Position numbers and translations under genes: made by a program. DNA of 21,756 nt from an uncultured Pseudomonadota bacterium (lineage in GTDB: Bacteria > Pseudomonadota > Gammaproteobacteria > Burkholderiales > SG8-39): the NCBI GenBank assembly GCA_903864555.1, contig CAIPGJ010001092.1, forward strand, positions 1-21,756, in the 5' to 3' direction. The notes beneath the pieces are model-generated. The model did not search any database and had not been told where the DNA came from. It was given only the letters and a program-made list of their open reading frames with translations. Below, one piece after another: positions 8,201 through 18,100 of the stretch (position 1 is the stretch's first letter; each line of letters starts with the position of its first letter).

Positions 8201-9435
8201 ATTGCCTGACCCCGCGCCATCTGCCGGCCTTCCCAATCGATGCGCAACAGGATCGCGATGGCGATGCAGTTGGCGAGGATGCCGCTGCCACCGAAACTCA
8301 TCAGCGGCAGGGTCAGTCCCTTGGTGGGCAGAACACCCATGTTGACGCCCATGTTGATCAGCGCCTGCACCCCCAGCCAGACGCCGATGCCCTGGGCCAC
8401 CAGGGCCGAGAACGGGCGCTCGAGGTTGACCGCCTGGCGGCCGATGGCAAAGGCGCGCAGCACCACCCAGGAAAACAGTACCAGCACCAGCAGCACGCCG
8501 GTCAGGCCCAGTTCCTCGGCGATCACCGCCAGCAGGAAGTCGGTATGCGCCTCGGGCAGGTACATCAGTTTTTCCACGCTCGCGCCCAGGCCGACGCCGA
8601 AGAATTCACCACGACCAAAGGCAATCAGCGCATGCGAGAGCTGGTAACCCTTGCCGAAGGGGTCGGACCACGGATCCATGAATCCGAAGATGCGCTGCAT
8701 GCGATAGGGCGAGGTGAGCACCAGCGCTGCAAAGCCCACGCCCATCATCACCACCAGGCCGGCAAACCAGCGCCCGTTCATGCCGCCGAGGAAAAGGATG
8801 CACATGGCCACCGAGGTAATGACCACGAAGGCGCCGAAGTCCGGCTCGCGCAGCAGCAGCCAGCCCACCACCATCATCACCCCCAGCATGGGCAGCAGGC
8901 CCTGCTTGAAGCTGTGCATGAGCGCGGACTTGCGCACCGTGTAATCGGCGGCGTACAGCACCGCGGCCAGCTTCATGAATTCCGAAGGCTGCAGGGTGAT
9001 GAAGCCCAGCGACAGCCAGCGGCGCGCGCCATTCACCTCGCGCCCCAGTCCGGGCAGCAGCACCAGCACCAGCGCCAGCACCCCACCGACGAAGACCAGC
9101 GGCGCAATGCGCTGCCAGATGCGCATGGGCACCTGGAACACCAGCATCGCCCCGATCAGGCCGACCACCAGGAACAGGACGTGGCGGATGAGGAAGTAGT
9201 TGGCACGCCCGCCGGTGAAGCGCGACACCTCGGCCATGGCAATCGACGAGGAGTACACCATCACCAGGCCCAGGGTGAGCAGCAGGAGCGCCGACCACAG
9301 CAGGCCGGCATCGTATTCGGATGGTTGCTCGCGCACGCCAGCGGTGCGCGAGGTACGAGTGGTGCGCGTTGCCGCGCCCGAGAACCAGCCCGAGAGGGAC
9401 GTCCAGCCGAAACGCTGCAGGGCGCGCTCAAGCAT
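8197..9435 (-). CDS. ftsW: FtsW, septal peptidoglycan glycosyltransferase (SEDS family)
   Basis: FtsW polymerises lipid II at the septum in complex with FtsI. The 412-residue product has about ten membrane helices from residue 44 onward. SEDS motifs are visible: [22 protein letters not shown] as two stretches at 131-152, PEAHTDF (294-300) with the catalytic aspartate (299), and [13 protein letters not shown] (373-385). The ATG at 9435 overlaps the murD stop by 8 nt and gives [11 protein letters not shown]. The frame is open upstream inside murD, but that part is not hydrophobic and lacks family similarity. The cytoplasmic N-terminal 40 residues carry a run of alternating threonine and arginine (TRTTRTSRT, 23-31), which is not a conserved SEDS feature. 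Confidence 0.97.
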   Translation of the reverse strand: MLERALQRFGWTSLSGWFSGAATRTTRTSRTAGVREQPSEYDAGLLWSALLLLTLGLVMVYSSSIAMAEVSRFTGGRANYFLIRHVLFLVVGLIGAMLVFQVPMRIWQRIAPLVFVGGVLALVLVLLPGLGREVNGARRWLSLGFITLQPSEFMKLAAVLYAADYTVRKSALMHSFKQGLLPMLGVMMVVGWLLLREPDFGAFVVITSVAMCILFLGGMNGRWFAGLVVMMGVGFAALVLTSPYRMQRIFGFMDPWSDPFGKGYQLSHALIAFGRGEFFGVGLGASVEKLMYLPEAHTDFLLAVIAEELGLTGVLLVLVLFSWVVLRAFAIGRQAVNLERPFSALVAQGIGVWLGVQALINMGVNMGVLPTKGLTLPLMSFGGSGILANCIAIAILLRIDWEGRQMARGQAI

Positions 9436-10858
9436 GGGCCAGCGCCTCCACTTCAGCGGCAAACACTTCGCCGCGATGCCGGTAGTTGCGGAACATGTCG
9501 AAGCTCGCGCACGCGGGCGAAAGCAGCACCGCATCACCCGCCTGTGCCAGCCCTGCCGCCTGTCGCACCGCATCGGCCATGTCCGCGGCCTTCACCAGGG
9601 CGGCGCCGCTGCCCTGCAGGGCCTGTTCGATCACCGGGGCGTCATGGCCGATCAGCACCACGGCGCGTGCGGCGGCCTGCACCGCCGGCTTGAGCGGGGT
9701 GAAGTCCTGTCCCTTGCCTTCGCCGCCGGCAATGAGAACGATGCGTCCGCCCCCCCCATCACCCAGCCCCGCCAACGCGGCCACCGTGGAGCCGACATTG
9801 GTGCCCTTGGAATCGTCGTACCAGCGCACGCCGGCATGCTCGGCCACCAGTTCGACCCGATGCGGCAGGCCGCGGAATTCGCGCAGCGCCTGCAGCACCT
9901 TCCCGCCAGCCGGGCCGTCCAGATCCAGGTCCAGGCCTGCGGCATGGCACAGCGCCAGCGCCGCCAGGGCGTTGGCGGCGTTGTGCAACCCGGCGATGCG
10001 CAGTTCCGCCACGGGCATGAGGGCGCGCTGGCCTGCCGCCAACCATTGGCCATCGGCACGCTCGATGAGGCCGAAAACATCCGACCCCGCGGATTCGGAC
10101 GGCGCATCCAGGCCGAAACTGACGACGCGGCTGCCGGGCCGCGCCATGGTCAGGCTGGCCGGATCATCGCGATTGAGCACCTGCACCCCGGCACCGAGAA
10201 AGATGCGCGCCTTCGCCTCGGCGTAGGCCGGCATGCCGCTGTAGCGGTCGAGGTGGTCTTCGCTGAGGTTGAGCATGGTGGCTGCGGCCGGCGCCAGTGA
10301 GGCCGTCGATTCGAGCTGGAAGCTGGACAGTTCCAGCACCCAGACTTCGGCGGCACTGCGGCCAGCGTCCGCGGCGACCTCGCGCGCGGACAGCGCATCG
10401 AGCACTGACGGGCTGATGTTGCCGGCGACTTCGACATCGAATCCGGCGGCACGGCACAGTGCGCCGGTCATGGAAGTCACGGTGGTCTTGCCGTTGGTGC
10501 CGGTGATGGCGAGGATGAGCGGGCGGCGGCCAGCCGCGCGCGGCAGCGATTGGGCGAACAGTTCCACGTCGCCGACCACGGGCACGCCGCGCGCCAGCGC
10601 CTGCTGCACCGGCGCGATCTCGCGCGGCACCCCCGGGCTGATGGCAATCAGGTCGACGCCCTCGAAACTGGCATCGCGCCATTCGCCCAGATGCAGTTCG
10701 GCAGCGGGCACTGCAGCCAGCAGGTCGTCCCGGCCGGGCGGCGTATCGCGCGAATCGGCCACGCGCAGCTTCGCACCGCGGCGTGCCAGCCACTTTGCCA
10801 TCGCCAAACCGGTTTCACCCAGACCCAGCACGAGCACCCTTTTTCCTTCCAGCCTCAC
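9428..10858 (-). CDS. murD: MurD, UDP-N-acetylmuramoyl-L-alanine--D-glutamate ligase
   Basis: MurD adds D-glutamate to UDP-MurNAc-L-Ala with ATP. The 476-residue product has an N-terminal domain starting [25 protein letters not shown] (73-78), the P-loop GTNGKTT (120-126), [11 protein letters not shown] in the central domain, YDDSKGTN, and a C-terminal [19 protein letters not shown]. The start is GTG (10858-10856). An in-frame TGA seven codons upstream leaves no alternative. The preceding gap has a purine-rich stretch (GGTGGGGCTGAAG) as a modest ribosome binding site. It is the only mur or fts gene between mraZ and ftsA that does not overlap its upstream neighbour. A run of eight G (coding strand, 9757-9750) encodes part of a glycine run at GDGGGGR. 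Confidence 0.97.
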   Translation of the reverse strand: MRLEGKRVLVLGLGETGLAMAKWLARRGAKLRVADSRDTPPGRDDLLAAVPAAELHLGEWRDASFEGVDLIAISPGVPREIAPVQQALARGVPVVGDVELFAQSLPRAAGRRPLILAITGTNGKTTVTSMTGALCRAAGFDVEVAGNISPSVLDALSAREVAADAGRSAAEVWVLELSSFQLESTASLAPAAATMLNLSEDHLDRYSGMPAYAEAKARIFLGAGVQVLNRDDPASLTMARPGSRVVSFGLDAPSESAGSDVFGLIERADGQWLAAGQRALMPVAELRIAGLHNAANALAALALCHAAGLDLDLDGPAGGKVLQALREFRGLPHRVELVAEHAGVRWYDDSKGTNVGSTVAALAGLGDGGGGRIVLIAGGEGKGQDFTPLKPAVQAAARAVVLIGHDAPVIEQALQGSGAALVKAADMADAVRQAAGLAQAGDAVLLSPACASFDMFRNYRHRGEVFAAEVEALAHA

Positions 10859-10971
10859 CGCTTCAGCCCCACCGAATCAGACTGCATATTTATGATCAAT
10901 TACAAACATTCCCGCTTTCCAGCATTGGATAAAAAAGAGCATTGTTATCAACGTAGCCATTAACGCAACGG
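10859..10971 (-). other. AT-rich 113-nt gap between mraY and murD
   Basis: Every neighbouring junction from mraZ to ftsA overlaps, so this gap stands out. By hand count 10880-10950 is about one third G+C, in a background of roughly two thirds. It contains the duplicated mraY end (10960-10981) and the 27-codon ORF. TTGATA- and TAAATA-like hexamers occur on the coding strand, but none has correct spacing, so I do not call a promoter. It may hold an internal promoter for murD-ftsW-murG-murC, an attenuator, or a remnant of an insertion. Confidence 0.6.
10877..10960 (-). CDS. Possible 27-codon ORF between mraY and murD
   Basis: An ATG at 10960-10958, overlapping the second of two TAA codons as TAATG, opens a 27-residue frame: MATLITMLFFIQCWKAGMFV followed by IDHKYAV and TGA. 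It has a short hydrophobic stretch (residues 4-11) and a few charged residues, so a small membrane peptide or a leader peptide is conceivable. There is no Shine-Dalgarno match, it resembles no family I know, and the DNA is far AT-richer than the neighbours, so chance is a real alternative. It ends 18 nt before the murD start. Translation could matter for coupling across the only gap in this part of the operon. Confidence 0.2.
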   Translation of the reverse strand: MATLITMLFFIQCWKAGMFVIDHKYAV

Positions 10972-10981
10972 TTAACGCAAC
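10960..10981. repeat. 12-bp tandem duplication of the mraY terminus
   Basis: TTAACGCAAC occurs at 10960-10969 and 10972-10981. On the coding strand the last residues and stop of mraY (TTG-CGT-TAA) are repeated in frame after a CCG. The real stop is the upstream one (10974-10972). The second TAA overlaps an ATG. A slippage duplication that moved the mraY stop away from a former TAATG junction would explain the pattern. Confidence 0.75.
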
Positions 10982-12126
10982 TTCAGCGTCGACAAACCAA
11001 ACAGCACCAGCATCATGGTGATGATCCAGAAGCGGATCACCACCTGGGACTCCTTCCACCCGCCGAGTTCGTAGTGGTGGTGCAGCGGCGCCATGCGGAA
11101 GATGCGCTTGCCGCCGCTCGCCTTGAAGTACAGCACCTGCAGCATCACCGAGAGTGTCTCGGCGACGAACACGCCGCCCATGATGAAGAGCACGATCTCC
11201 TGGCGCGTGATCACCGCCACCGTGCCCAGCGCCGCGCCCAGTGACAGCGCGCCGACATCGCCCATGAAGACTTCTGCCGGATAGGCGTTGAACCAGAGAA
11301 AGCCCAGGCCCGCCCCGGCCAGCGCGGCACAGAACACCATCAGTTCGCCGGCCCCGGGGATATAAGGGAAGAGCAGGTACTTCGAATACACCGCATTGCC
11401 CACCACGTAGGCGAACAGGCCCAGGGCGCTGGCCACCATCACCGCGGGCATGATGGCCAGGCCATCGAGGCCGTCGGTGAGGTTGACCGCATGACTGGTG
11501 CCGACGATGACGAAGAAGCTGAGCGTGATGAACCCGAAGGCCCCCAGCGGATAGGCGATGTTCTTGAAGAAGGGCACGATCAGGTCGGCCTTGGGCGGCA
11601 GGTCCATCTCGAAGCCGGAGCGCATCCAGGCGAGGAACAGCTCGAGAATCTTCTCGTTGCTGGGCACCGACACGGCGAAGGCGAGGTAGACGGCGGCGAC
11701 GCCGCCGATCAGCGCCGACCAGAACAGCTTGGCACGCGCCGACAGGCCCTTGGGATTGCGATAGACCACCTTGCGGTAGTCGTCCACCCAGCCGATGGCA
11801 CCGAAGCCGAAGGTGACCAGCAACACCACCCAGATGAAGCGGTTGGACAGATCCGCCCACAGCAGCGTCGTGATCAATATCGAGATCAACACCAGCGCCC
11901 CGCCCATGGTGGGCGTGCCCGCCTTGGTGAGGTGGGACTTGGGACCGTCATCGCGGACCGACTGGCCGATCTTGTAGGCGGCGAGCTTGCGGATCACCAG
12001 CGGGCCGGCCAGCAGGGAAATGGCCAGTGCCGTCATGCTCGCCATCACCGCGCGCAGCGTGATGTAGTTGAACACGCTGAACACGCGGTAGTCCTGGGAC
12101 AGCCACTGGAACAGGTCGAGCAGCAT
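10972..12126 (-). CDS. mraY: MraY, phospho-MurNAc-pentapeptide transferase
   Basis: MraY transfers phospho-MurNAc-pentapeptide from UDP to undecaprenyl phosphate, making lipid I. The 384-residue membrane protein has about ten helices. Conserved cytoplasmic motifs are present: KAGTPTMGG (68-76), WVDDYRK (113-119) with the paired aspartates, NLTDGLDGL (215-223), FMGDVG (287-292) with the catalytic-site aspartate (290), and MAPLHHHYE (345-352) with the histidine cluster. The ATG shares one base with the murF stop (TGATG). The C-terminus (STLKLR) is followed by a duplicated copy of its last codons and stop. Length and motifs are complete. Confidence 0.98.
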   Translation of the reverse strand: MLLDLFQWLSQDYRVFSVFNYITLRAVMASMTALAISLLAGPLVIRKLAAYKIGQSVRDDGPKSHLTKAGTPTMGGALVLISILITTLLWADLSNRFIWVVLLVTFGFGAIGWVDDYRKVVYRNPKGLSARAKLFWSALIGGVAAVYLAFAVSVPSNEKILELFLAWMRSGFEMDLPPKADLIVPFFKNIAYPLGAFGFITLSFFVIVGTSHAVNLTDGLDGLAIMPAVMVASALGLFAYVVGNAVYSKYLLFPYIPGAGELMVFCAALAGAGLGFLWFNAYPAEVFMGDVGALSLGAALGTVAVITRQEIVLFIMGGVFVAETLSVMLQVLYFKASGGKRIFRMAPLHHHYELGGWKESQVVIRFWIITMMLVLFGLSTLKLR

Positions 12127-13529
12127 CAGTGCATCTCCGCCTGGTTGGTTGCGGGGGGGCCGGTGAGCACCGACACTGCGCGCTCCATGCGCATGAAGCG
12201 CGAGCCCTTCACCAGCACCGTGGTGCCGGGCGCATCACAGGCGGCCGCCACCGGCAGCAGCTCGTCGACGCTGGAGAAATGTTCCGCCCCGGAGCCGAAT
12301 GCCCCGGCGGTGTCGTGCGTGGCCGCGCCGGCCAGCAGCAGCCGGTCGATGCCGCGCTCACGCGCGTAGCGGCCGATCTCGGCATGGAAGGCCGGGCCCT
12401 GGTCGCCGACCTCGCCCATGTCGCCCAGGATAAGCACGCGCGGGGTGCCCGGCGCCAGCGCCAGCATGTCGATGGCGGCGCGCACCGAATCCGGATTGGC
12501 GTTGTAAGTGTCGTCGATGACCACCGCACCCAGGCGCCCCTGTTTCCGCTGCAGGCGGCCATTGACGGCGCTGAAGGCAGCCAGCCCGCGCGCCACGGCG
12601 GCCAGGCCGGCGCCCGCGGCTGTCGCCGCAGCGGCGGCCGCCACGGCATTGCGCACGTTGTGCAAACCGGGCACCTGCAGCGTAAAACTCACGCTGCCCT
12701 CGGGTGCCTCCAGGATGATGTCGCTGCCGAAATCACGCAGCTGGCAGCGCCCGCTCAGGCTCACCTGGCCGGCCAGGCCGAAGTCGCGAATGCTGCAATC
12801 CCCCGGGACGATGCCGCGCCAGTACTCGGCGTATTCCTCATCGGCGTTGATCACGGCGGTGCCACCACCGCGCAGGGCGCCGAACACCGCGCCGTGTTCC
12901 TTCGCCACTTCTTCCACGCTGGCCATGAATTCCTGATGCTCGCGCTGGGCATTGTTGATCAGGGCCACGGTCGGAGAGGCAATCGCGGCCAGGGCTCTGG
13001 TCTCGCCGGGGTGGTTCATGCCGATCTCGATCACCGCGCAGTCATGCGTTTCACGCAGGCGCAGCAGCGTCAGCGGCAGGCCGATGTCGTTGTTGAAATT
13101 GCCCGCAGTGGCCAGGGTCTGCTCATCGCCATAGTGGGCGCGCAGCGCGATGGCAATCATTTCCTTGACCGTGGTCTTGCCGTTGGAGCCGGTCACCGCC
13201 ACCAGCGGAATATCGAAACGCTGGCGCCAGGCGGCCGCCAGGCGCCCCAGGCCCAGACGCGTGTCATCGACGACGATGGCCGGCAGCGCCGCCTGGGCAC
13301 AGGCTGCTTCCCCTGCTGCATCGACCATGGCGGCCGCGGCACCGCGCCCGCGCACCTCGGCCAGGAAAGCGTGGCCGTCGAAACGCTCGCCGCGCAGCGC
13401 GACGAACAAACCACCCGGCTCGATGCTGCGGCTGTCGCTGCTCACCGAGGAGAAGGCCGCCTGCGCGCTGGCACGTGCACCGATGGCACCGGCTGCCTCG
13501 AGCGTGTCCATCATGATCCCTGGACTCAT
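12126..13529 (-). CDS. murF: MurF, UDP-MurNAc-tripeptide--D-Ala-D-Ala ligase
   Basis: MurF adds the D-Ala-D-Ala made by Ddl, completing the UDP-MurNAc-pentapeptide. The 467-residue product has an N-terminal substrate domain with [20 protein letters not shown] (30-49), the P-loop [12 protein letters not shown] (112-123), [13 protein letters not shown] and EIGMNHPGE in the central domain, and [10 protein letters not shown] plus LGDMGEVG in the C-terminal part. The ATG overlaps the murE stop (ATGA) and the stop shares one base with the mraY start. Alternative starts at codons 6 and 7 are possible, but the overlap favours the first. A run of seven G (plus strand, 12153-12159) falls in the less conserved C-terminal tail. 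Confidence 0.97.
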   Translation of the reverse strand: MSPGIMMDTLEAAGAIGARASAQAAFSSVSSDSRSIEPGGLFVALRGERFDGHAFLAEVRGRGAAAAMVDAAGEAACAQAALPAIVVDDTRLGLGRLAAAWRQRFDIPLVAVTGSNGKTTVKEMIAIALRAHYGDEQTLATAGNFNNDIGLPLTLLRLRETHDCAVIEIGMNHPGETRALAAIASPTVALINNAQREHQEFMASVEEVAKEHGAVFGALRGGGTAVINADEEYAEYWRGIVPGDCSIRDFGLAGQVSLSGRCQLRDFGSDIILEAPEGSVSFTLQVPGLHNVRNAVAAAAAATAAGAGLAAVARGLAAFSAVNGRLQRKQGRLGAVVIDDTYNANPDSVRAAIDMLALAPGTPRVLILGDMGEVGDQGPAFHAEIGRYARERGIDRLLLAGAATHDTAGAFGSGAEHFSSVDELLPVAAACDAPGTTVLVKGSRFMRMERAVSVLTGPPATNQAEMH

Positions 13530-15058
13530 GTTTGGCCCCCGTTGCCGCCCCGGCTGGCCAGCCGGCCTGCCGGCTGCCAGCGTGCCAGCGCCGCCTGGGC
13601 ATGCGCAGCATCGGAGAAGGCGTCGCGGCGCCCCTGCACTTCCTGATATTCCTCGTGGCCCTTGCCGGCCAGCAGCACCACGTCACCGGACTGAGCCGCG
13701 GCCACCGCCAGGCCGATCGCGCGCACGCGGTCCGCCTCGATCTCGACCTTCGCGCCCGCAGGCATGCCCTGCATGATCTCGGCGATGATCCCGGCCGGAT
13801 CCTCCGAGCGGGGGTTATCGCTGGTGAGCAGGATGCGGTCGGCATGGCGTGCGGCAACCGCACCCATCAGCGGACGCTTACCGCGGTCGCGGTCACCGCC
13901 GCAGCCGAACACGCAGATAAGGCGGCCGCCAGTGGCACGCGCATCGCGCAGCGCCGACAGGGTTTGTTCCAGCGCATTGGGGGAGTGGGCAAAGTCCACC
14001 ACCACCATGGGCAGGTGCTCGCCACCCAGGCGCTGCATGCGCCCGGGCACCGACTCCAGCCGGGCAAGTGCGGCGGTGGCATCGGCAAAGGGCACGCCGG
14101 AGACCAGCATCATGCCCAGCACTCCCAGCAGGTTGGCCATGTTGAAGCGGCCGATCAGGCGGCTTTCGATACGTGCCTCGCCCCAGCTGCTGCGCACCGT
14201 GAAGGCGATGCCCCGCGCAGATACCGTGGCCTCATGCGCCTCCAGCCAGCCAGCCAGCCCGGCGCGGCGCGCCACGTGCTCGTATAGGCTGTAACCGATG
14301 CGATTGACGCTGCCGCCGGCCAGCAGGCGCGCGATCTGCACGCCCTGCACATCATCCATGTTGAGCACGGCCTGCTTCAGGCCGGGCATCTCGAAGAGTT
14401 TCTGCTTGGCGCGCGCGTAGCTTTCCATGTCGCCGTGGTAGTCGAGATGGTCGCGCGACAGGTTGGTGAACAGCGCCGCACCGAAACGCATGCCGTTGAC
14501 ACGGCCCTGCTCCAGGCCGATCGAGGACACTTCCATGGCCACGCCCTGGGCGCCCTCGGCCAGCAGCCTGGCCAGAGAGCGCTGCAGCAGCACCGGGTCG
14601 GGCGTGGTGTTCACGCTGCTGCTGAGCTGGCCGGGCATGCCCATGCCGAGCGTGCCGATCACGGCAGTGCGTGCTCCGCATTCACTGCAGGCGCGTGCCA
14701 GCCATTGCGAGCAGGAGGTCTTGCCATTGGTGCCGGTGACACCCATGGTCCACAGTTTTTCCGAAGGATGGCCGTAGACCTCATCGGCCAGGGGGCCGGC
14801 GAACTCGCGCAAGCCATCGACGGCCAGTCCGGGGACGGTCCATTGCGCATCCCACTGGAAGCCGGCCTGCTCGTGGATCACGGCGGCGGCCCCGGCGGCA
14901 ATGGCGCTGCCGATGTGGCGCCGGCCGTCATCGCGGCTGCCCGGCCAGGCCAGAAAAACATCGCCTGGCTGCACGGCACGGCTGTCGGTTTCCAGCGACT
15001 TCACCGTCACGCCCTGCGTGGTGAGCCTGTCGAGCAGCTGGCGGACGCGCGAGGGCAT
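13526..15058 (-). CDS. murE: MurE, UDP-MurNAc-L-Ala-D-Glu--meso-diaminopimelate ligase
   Basis: MurE adds the third amino acid of the stem peptide. The 510-residue product has ETDSRAVQPGDVFLAWPG (23-40), the P-loop GTNGKTS (109-115), NTTPDP (150-155), RDHLDYHG (202-209), YARAKQKLF (214-222) with the lysine that is carbamylated in this family, and DNPR (414-417). DNPR is the signature of enzymes that select meso-diaminopimelate rather than lysine, so the wall is the Gram-negative DAP type. The ATG shares one base with the ftsI stop (TGATG) and the stop overlaps the murF start by 4 nt. A glycine-rich tail ([10 protein letters not shown]) follows the last domain. Confidence 0.98.
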   Translation of the reverse strand: MPSRVRQLLDRLTTQGVTVKSLETDSRAVQPGDVFLAWPGSRDDGRRHIGSAIAAGAAAVIHEQAGFQWDAQWTVPGLAVDGLREFAGPLADEVYGHPSEKLWTMGVTGTNGKTSCSQWLARACSECGARTAVIGTLGMGMPGQLSSSVNTTPDPVLLQRSLARLLAEGAQGVAMEVSSIGLEQGRVNGMRFGAALFTNLSRDHLDYHGDMESYARAKQKLFEMPGLKQAVLNMDDVQGVQIARLLAGGSVNRIGYSLYEHVARRAGLAGWLEAHEATVSARGIAFTVRSSWGEARIESRLIGRFNMANLLGVLGMMLVSGVPFADATAALARLESVPGRMQRLGGEHLPMVVVDFAHSPNALEQTLSALRDARATGGRLICVFGCGGDRDRGKRPLMGAVAARHADRILLTSDNPRSEDPAGIIAEIMQGMPAGAKVEIEADRVRAIGLAVAAAQSGDVVLLAGKGHEEYQEVQGRRDAFSDAAHAQAALARWQPAGRLASRGGNGGQT

Positions 15059-16788
15059 CAGATGCTCTCCTCGACTTCCTGCCCGGGCGGGGGCAGCACC
15101 ACCGGCTTCATGGCGGCATCCGGCGGCACGCGCAGGGTGCGCAGCGCGTTCTCCATGACCTGCGCGAACAGCGGTGCGGCCACCAGGCCGCCGTAGTATT
15201 TGCCTGCGGTGGGCTCATCGATCATCACCGCCACCACCAGTCGCGGGCTGGACACCGGCGCAAAGCCGACGAAAGACGATACGTACTTGCTGGCCGCATA
15301 GCCGCCGTTTTCCTGCTTGTGCGCGGTGCCGGTCTTGCCGGCGACGCGATAACCCATGATCTGGGCGCGCGGAGCAGTGCCACCGGGATGGACGACGGCC
15401 TCGAGCATGGCGCGCATGGCGCGCGCCGTGTCGGCCGAGATCACGAACTGGGCCGGCGGCGGCGTATCCACTTTGACCAGCGAGATCGGCACCAGATCGC
15501 CATCGCGCGCGAAGATCGAATAGGCGCGCGCCAACTGGACCAGGCTGAGCGAGATGCCGTGGCCATAGGACATGGTGGCCTGCTCGATCGGCCTCCAGGT
15601 CTTGAAGGCGCGCACGCGGCCGGGCGCCTCGCCGGGAAAACCCAGCTTGGGCGACTGGCCGAAACCCACGGCGTTGAAGGTGTTCCACATGCGCTCGGGC
15701 GGCATCGCCAGGGCGATCTTGGCCGAGCCGACGTTGGAGGACTTCTGGATCACCTGGAACACCGTGAGCAGGCCCTCGGCGTGGGCATCACGGATGGTGG
15801 CCGTGCCGATGGTGAGCCGCCCCGGCGCGGTCTGCACCGTAGTCTCGGGCTTTACCTGGCCCGACTCCAGCGCCGTGGCAATGGTGAAGGGTTTCAGCGT
15901 GGAACCAGGCTCGAAGGTATCGGTGACGACGCGGTTGCGCAGGCTGGCGCCAGTGAGATGCACGCGATTGTTCGGGTTGTAGGTGGGGAAGTTGACCAGC
16001 GCCAGCATTTCGCCCGTGGTGACATCGAGCACCACCACGCCACCCGCCTTGGCCCTGTGCTCGGTGATGGTGCTCTTCAGCTGGCTGTAGACCATGCTCT
16101 GGATGCGCGCATCCAGAGCCAGCACCAGGTCGCGCCCGTCATGGGCGGCCTGGATGGACTGCAGGTCCTCGACGATCTGGCCCCTGCGGTCCTTGATGAC
16201 GCGACGGCTGCCGGGCTTGCCCGCCAGTTGCTCCTGGAAGGCCAGTTCCACGCCTTCCTGGCCGACATCCTCAGCGCCGGTGAAACCGAGGATGTGCGAC
16301 ATGACTTCGCCGCCCGGGTAGTAGCGGCGATACTCCCGGCTCTGGAACATGCCGGGCAGGCGCAGCTCGGCAATGCGATCGGCCGTCTCCGGGGGAATCT
16401 GCCGCTTCACGTAGACGAAGTCGCGATTGGTATCGGCGATGCGCTTCTCGATTTCCGCGGGCGGCATCTCCAGCAGCGACGCCAGCTTGTGCAACTGCGG
16501 CTTGTCCAGTTTGGTCTCGCTCGGGATGGCCCACACCGATTTCACCGGCGTGGAAATGGCGAGCGCCTCGCCATGGCGATCGACGATGCGACCGCGATTG
16601 GCGCTGATCTCGATGACACGGCTGTGGCGCGACTCGCCCTTGGCCTGCAGGAAATCGTTGTTCCAGCCCTGCAGGTAGACCGCGCGGGCGCCCAGCACCA
16701 TGAAGCCGAAGAAGAACAGCACCAGCAGCATGCGCGAGCGCCACACCGGCAGGCGCAGGTTGAGCACGGGGCTGGCGGAGTACTTCAC
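15058..16788 (-). CDS. ftsI: FtsI (PBP3), septal peptidoglycan transpeptidase
   Basis: FtsI cross-links septal peptidoglycan in complex with FtsW and is a beta-lactam target. The 576-residue product has one membrane helix at about 19-39 (RMLLVLFFFGFMVLGARAVY), a pedestal domain containing RGRIVDRHGEALA (65-77), and the penicillin-binding domain with SxxK as S296-T-L-K299, SxN as S350-S-N352 and KTG at 485-487. The start is GTG (16788-16786), overlapping the ftsL stop as GTGA and giving [20 protein letters not shown]. The frame stays open far upstream, but that part only shadows ftsL and rsmH. The stop shares one base with murE. All active-site motifs are intact. Confidence 0.97.
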   Translation of the reverse strand: MKYSASPVLNLRLPVWRSRMLLVLFFFGFMVLGARAVYLQGWNNDFLQAKGESRHSRVIEISANRGRIVDRHGEALAISTPVKSVWAIPSETKLDKPQLHKLASLLEMPPAEIEKRIADTNRDFVYVKRQIPPETADRIAELRLPGMFQSREYRRYYPGGEVMSHILGFTGAEDVGQEGVELAFQEQLAGKPGSRRVIKDRRGQIVEDLQSIQAAHDGRDLVLALDARIQSMVYSQLKSTITEHRAKAGGVVVLDVTTGEMLALVNFPTYNPNNRVHLTGASLRNRVVTDTFEPGSTLKPFTIATALESGQVKPETTVQTAPGRLTIGTATIRDAHAEGLLTVFQVIQKSSNVGSAKIALAMPPERMWNTFNAVGFGQSPKLGFPGEAPGRVRAFKTWRPIEQATMSYGHGISLSLVQLARAYSIFARDGDLVPISLVKVDTPPPAQFVISADTARAMRAMLEAVVHPGGTAPRAQIMGYRVAGKTGTAHKQENGGYAASKYVSSFVGFAPVSSPRLVVAVMIDEPTAGKYYGGLVAAPLFAQVMENALRTLRVPPDAAMKPVVLPPPGQEVEESI

Positions 16789-17105
16789 TGGCCTGCCTTC
16801 GTCGGCTCGGGGATGGCAGGCGCGGCGGGCCTGGACAGCGCGACGGCGGCATCCACCAGTTGCACGCGTCCGGGTGCGGGCGGCTGCATGCGCAGCGAAG
16901 TGCGGGCGATGCGCTCGATGCGCGCATGCATGGCCCAGGTGCTCGCCTCGAGCTGCAACTGGCCGTATTCGATGTCGAGCTGGCGCGCGCGCTCCTGCTC
17001 CTGGTTGAGCTGGGTGACCAGCTTGCGCGCCTCGTGCTGCGAGGTCACCAGCCCGAGCGAGCACAGCGTCAGCAGGGCGAGCAGCGCAAGGCTGATGCGC
17101 GTCAT
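16785..17105 (-). CDS. ftsL: FtsL, small bitopic divisome protein
   Basis: FtsL forms a complex with FtsQ and FtsB and activates FtsW-FtsI. The 106-residue product has a four-residue cytoplasmic start, a membrane helix at about 5-21 ([19 protein letters not shown]), a coiled-coil-prone stretch at about 24-58 ([30 protein letters not shown], quoted as two pieces: [14 protein letters not shown] and [16 protein letters not shown]), and a proline-rich periplasmic tail (about 74-106). The [17 protein letters not shown] segment (57-73) fits the conserved FtsL end. The ATG overlaps the rsmH stop and the stop overlaps the GTG of ftsI. Sequence conservation is low in this family. Size, topology and position carry the call. 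Confidence 0.93.
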   Translation of the reverse strand: MTRISLALLALLTLCSLGLVTSQHEARKLVTQLNQEQERARQLDIEYGQLQLEASTWAMHARIERIARTSLRMQPPAPGRVQLVDAAVALSRPAAPAIPEPTKAGQ

Positions 17106-18100
17106 GCACGCCCCCTGCGGCGGGCGGTGGCCGGCGGCATGGCGGCGTCGGTCTTCTCGGCAATGCGCAGGATGGCGCTGCGCGAACGCGGGTTGCGCGC
17201 AATCTCCTCGGCGGCTGCGCGCACCGGCTTGCCGATGATGCGCAATTGCGCCGGCGGCAGGTCGGCCGCGCGCACCGGCAGGCGCTCAGGCAGCGAATCC
17301 GGCCGCGCCTGTGCCTGCATGAATTGCTTGACGATGCGATCTTCCAGGGAATGGAAGCTGATCACCACGAGCCGGCCTTGCGGTTTGAGCAGACGCAGCG
17401 CCTGTGGCAGCATCAACGACAACTCTTCAAGCTCCTGATTGACGTGAATCCGTAGAGCTTGAAACGTGCGCGTCGCCGGGTGGAGGCCCGGCTCACGCGT
17501 CCGGACGGCTTGACCCACGATATCGGCAAGCTGCCGGGTGCTCCGTAGAGGCCCTCCTGCCCGAGCAGCAACAATCGCCTTTGCAATCTGTTTAGCAAAC
17601 CGTTCTTCGCCATAGCGTTTCACGACCTCCCTGATCTCGCCTTCGTCCGCCTGCGCCAGCCACTCGGCCGCCGTCTGCCCACGCGTTCTGTCCATGCGCA
17701 TGTCCAGAGGACCGTCGCCACGGAAACTGAAGCCCCTGTCCTGCTCATCCAACTGCGGCGAGGACACACCCAGATCCGCGAGGATCCCGTCCACCGACGC
17801 ACCTGCCTGTGTTGCCTGTGCCGCCACCCCCGCCACCGCCTCGCCCAGTTCGCCAAAGCGCGCATGCAGGAGCGTCAGCCGTTCGTCCTTCAGTTCCCTG
17901 CCCGCCGCCACGGCGTCCTCATCGCGATCCAGGGCAATCAGCCGACCCTGCGGGCCCAGTTGCTCCAGGATCAGCCGTGCATGCCCTCCGCGTCCGAAAG
18001 TGCAGTCCACGTAAATGCCGTCGCGCCGCAATTCGCCAATGGAGAGGGCACCGACTGCTTCATGTAAGAGAACAGGCGTGTGTGCGGGGCCACGTGCCAT
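17102..18100 (-). CDS. rsmH: RsmH (MraW), 16S rRNA m4C1402 methyltransferase
   Basis: RsmH methylates N4 of cytidine 1402 in the 16S rRNA P-site using S-adenosylmethionine. The 332-residue product has the family opening [10 protein letters not shown] (7-16), the SAM-binding TFGRGGH (34-40) and ALDRD (56-60), [12 protein letters not shown] (108-119), [16 protein letters not shown] (209-224) and SFHSLEDR (249-256). The ATG at 18100 shares one base with the mraZ stop (TGATG) and gives the usual short N-terminus. The longer open frame upstream lies within mraZ. The stretch near 17430-17640 uses CTA, CTT and other codons that are scarce in the surrounding genes. The protein sequence there is still fully conserved. 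Confidence 0.97.
   Translation of the reverse strand: MARGPAHTPVLLHEAVGALSIGELRRDGIYVDCTFGRGGHARLILEQLGPQGRLIALDRDEDAVAAGRELKDERLTLLHARFGELGEAVAGVAAQATQAGASVDGILADLGVSSPQLDEQDRGFSFRGDGPLDMRMDRTRGQTAAEWLAQADEGEIREVVKRYGEERFAKQIAKAIVAARAGGPLRSTRQLADIVGQAVRTREPGLHPATRTFQALRIHVNQELEELSLMLPQALRLLKPQGRLVVISFHSLEDRIVKQFMQAQARPDSLPERLPVRAADLPPAQLRIIGKPVRAAAEEIARNPRSRSAILRIAEKTDAAMPPATARRRGRA

Noticed and set aside
16789..17202. N-terminal extension of ftsI to 17202
   Set aside because: The extension reads through ftsL and rsmH in another frame. The GTG at 16788 overlapping the ftsL stop gives the normal family N-terminus.
15319..17238. Plus-strand open frame of 639 codons opposite ftsI and ftsL
   Set aside because: It is antisense to fully conserved genes with intact motifs and has the composition of a shadow (excess H, G, R, D) and no recognisable domain.
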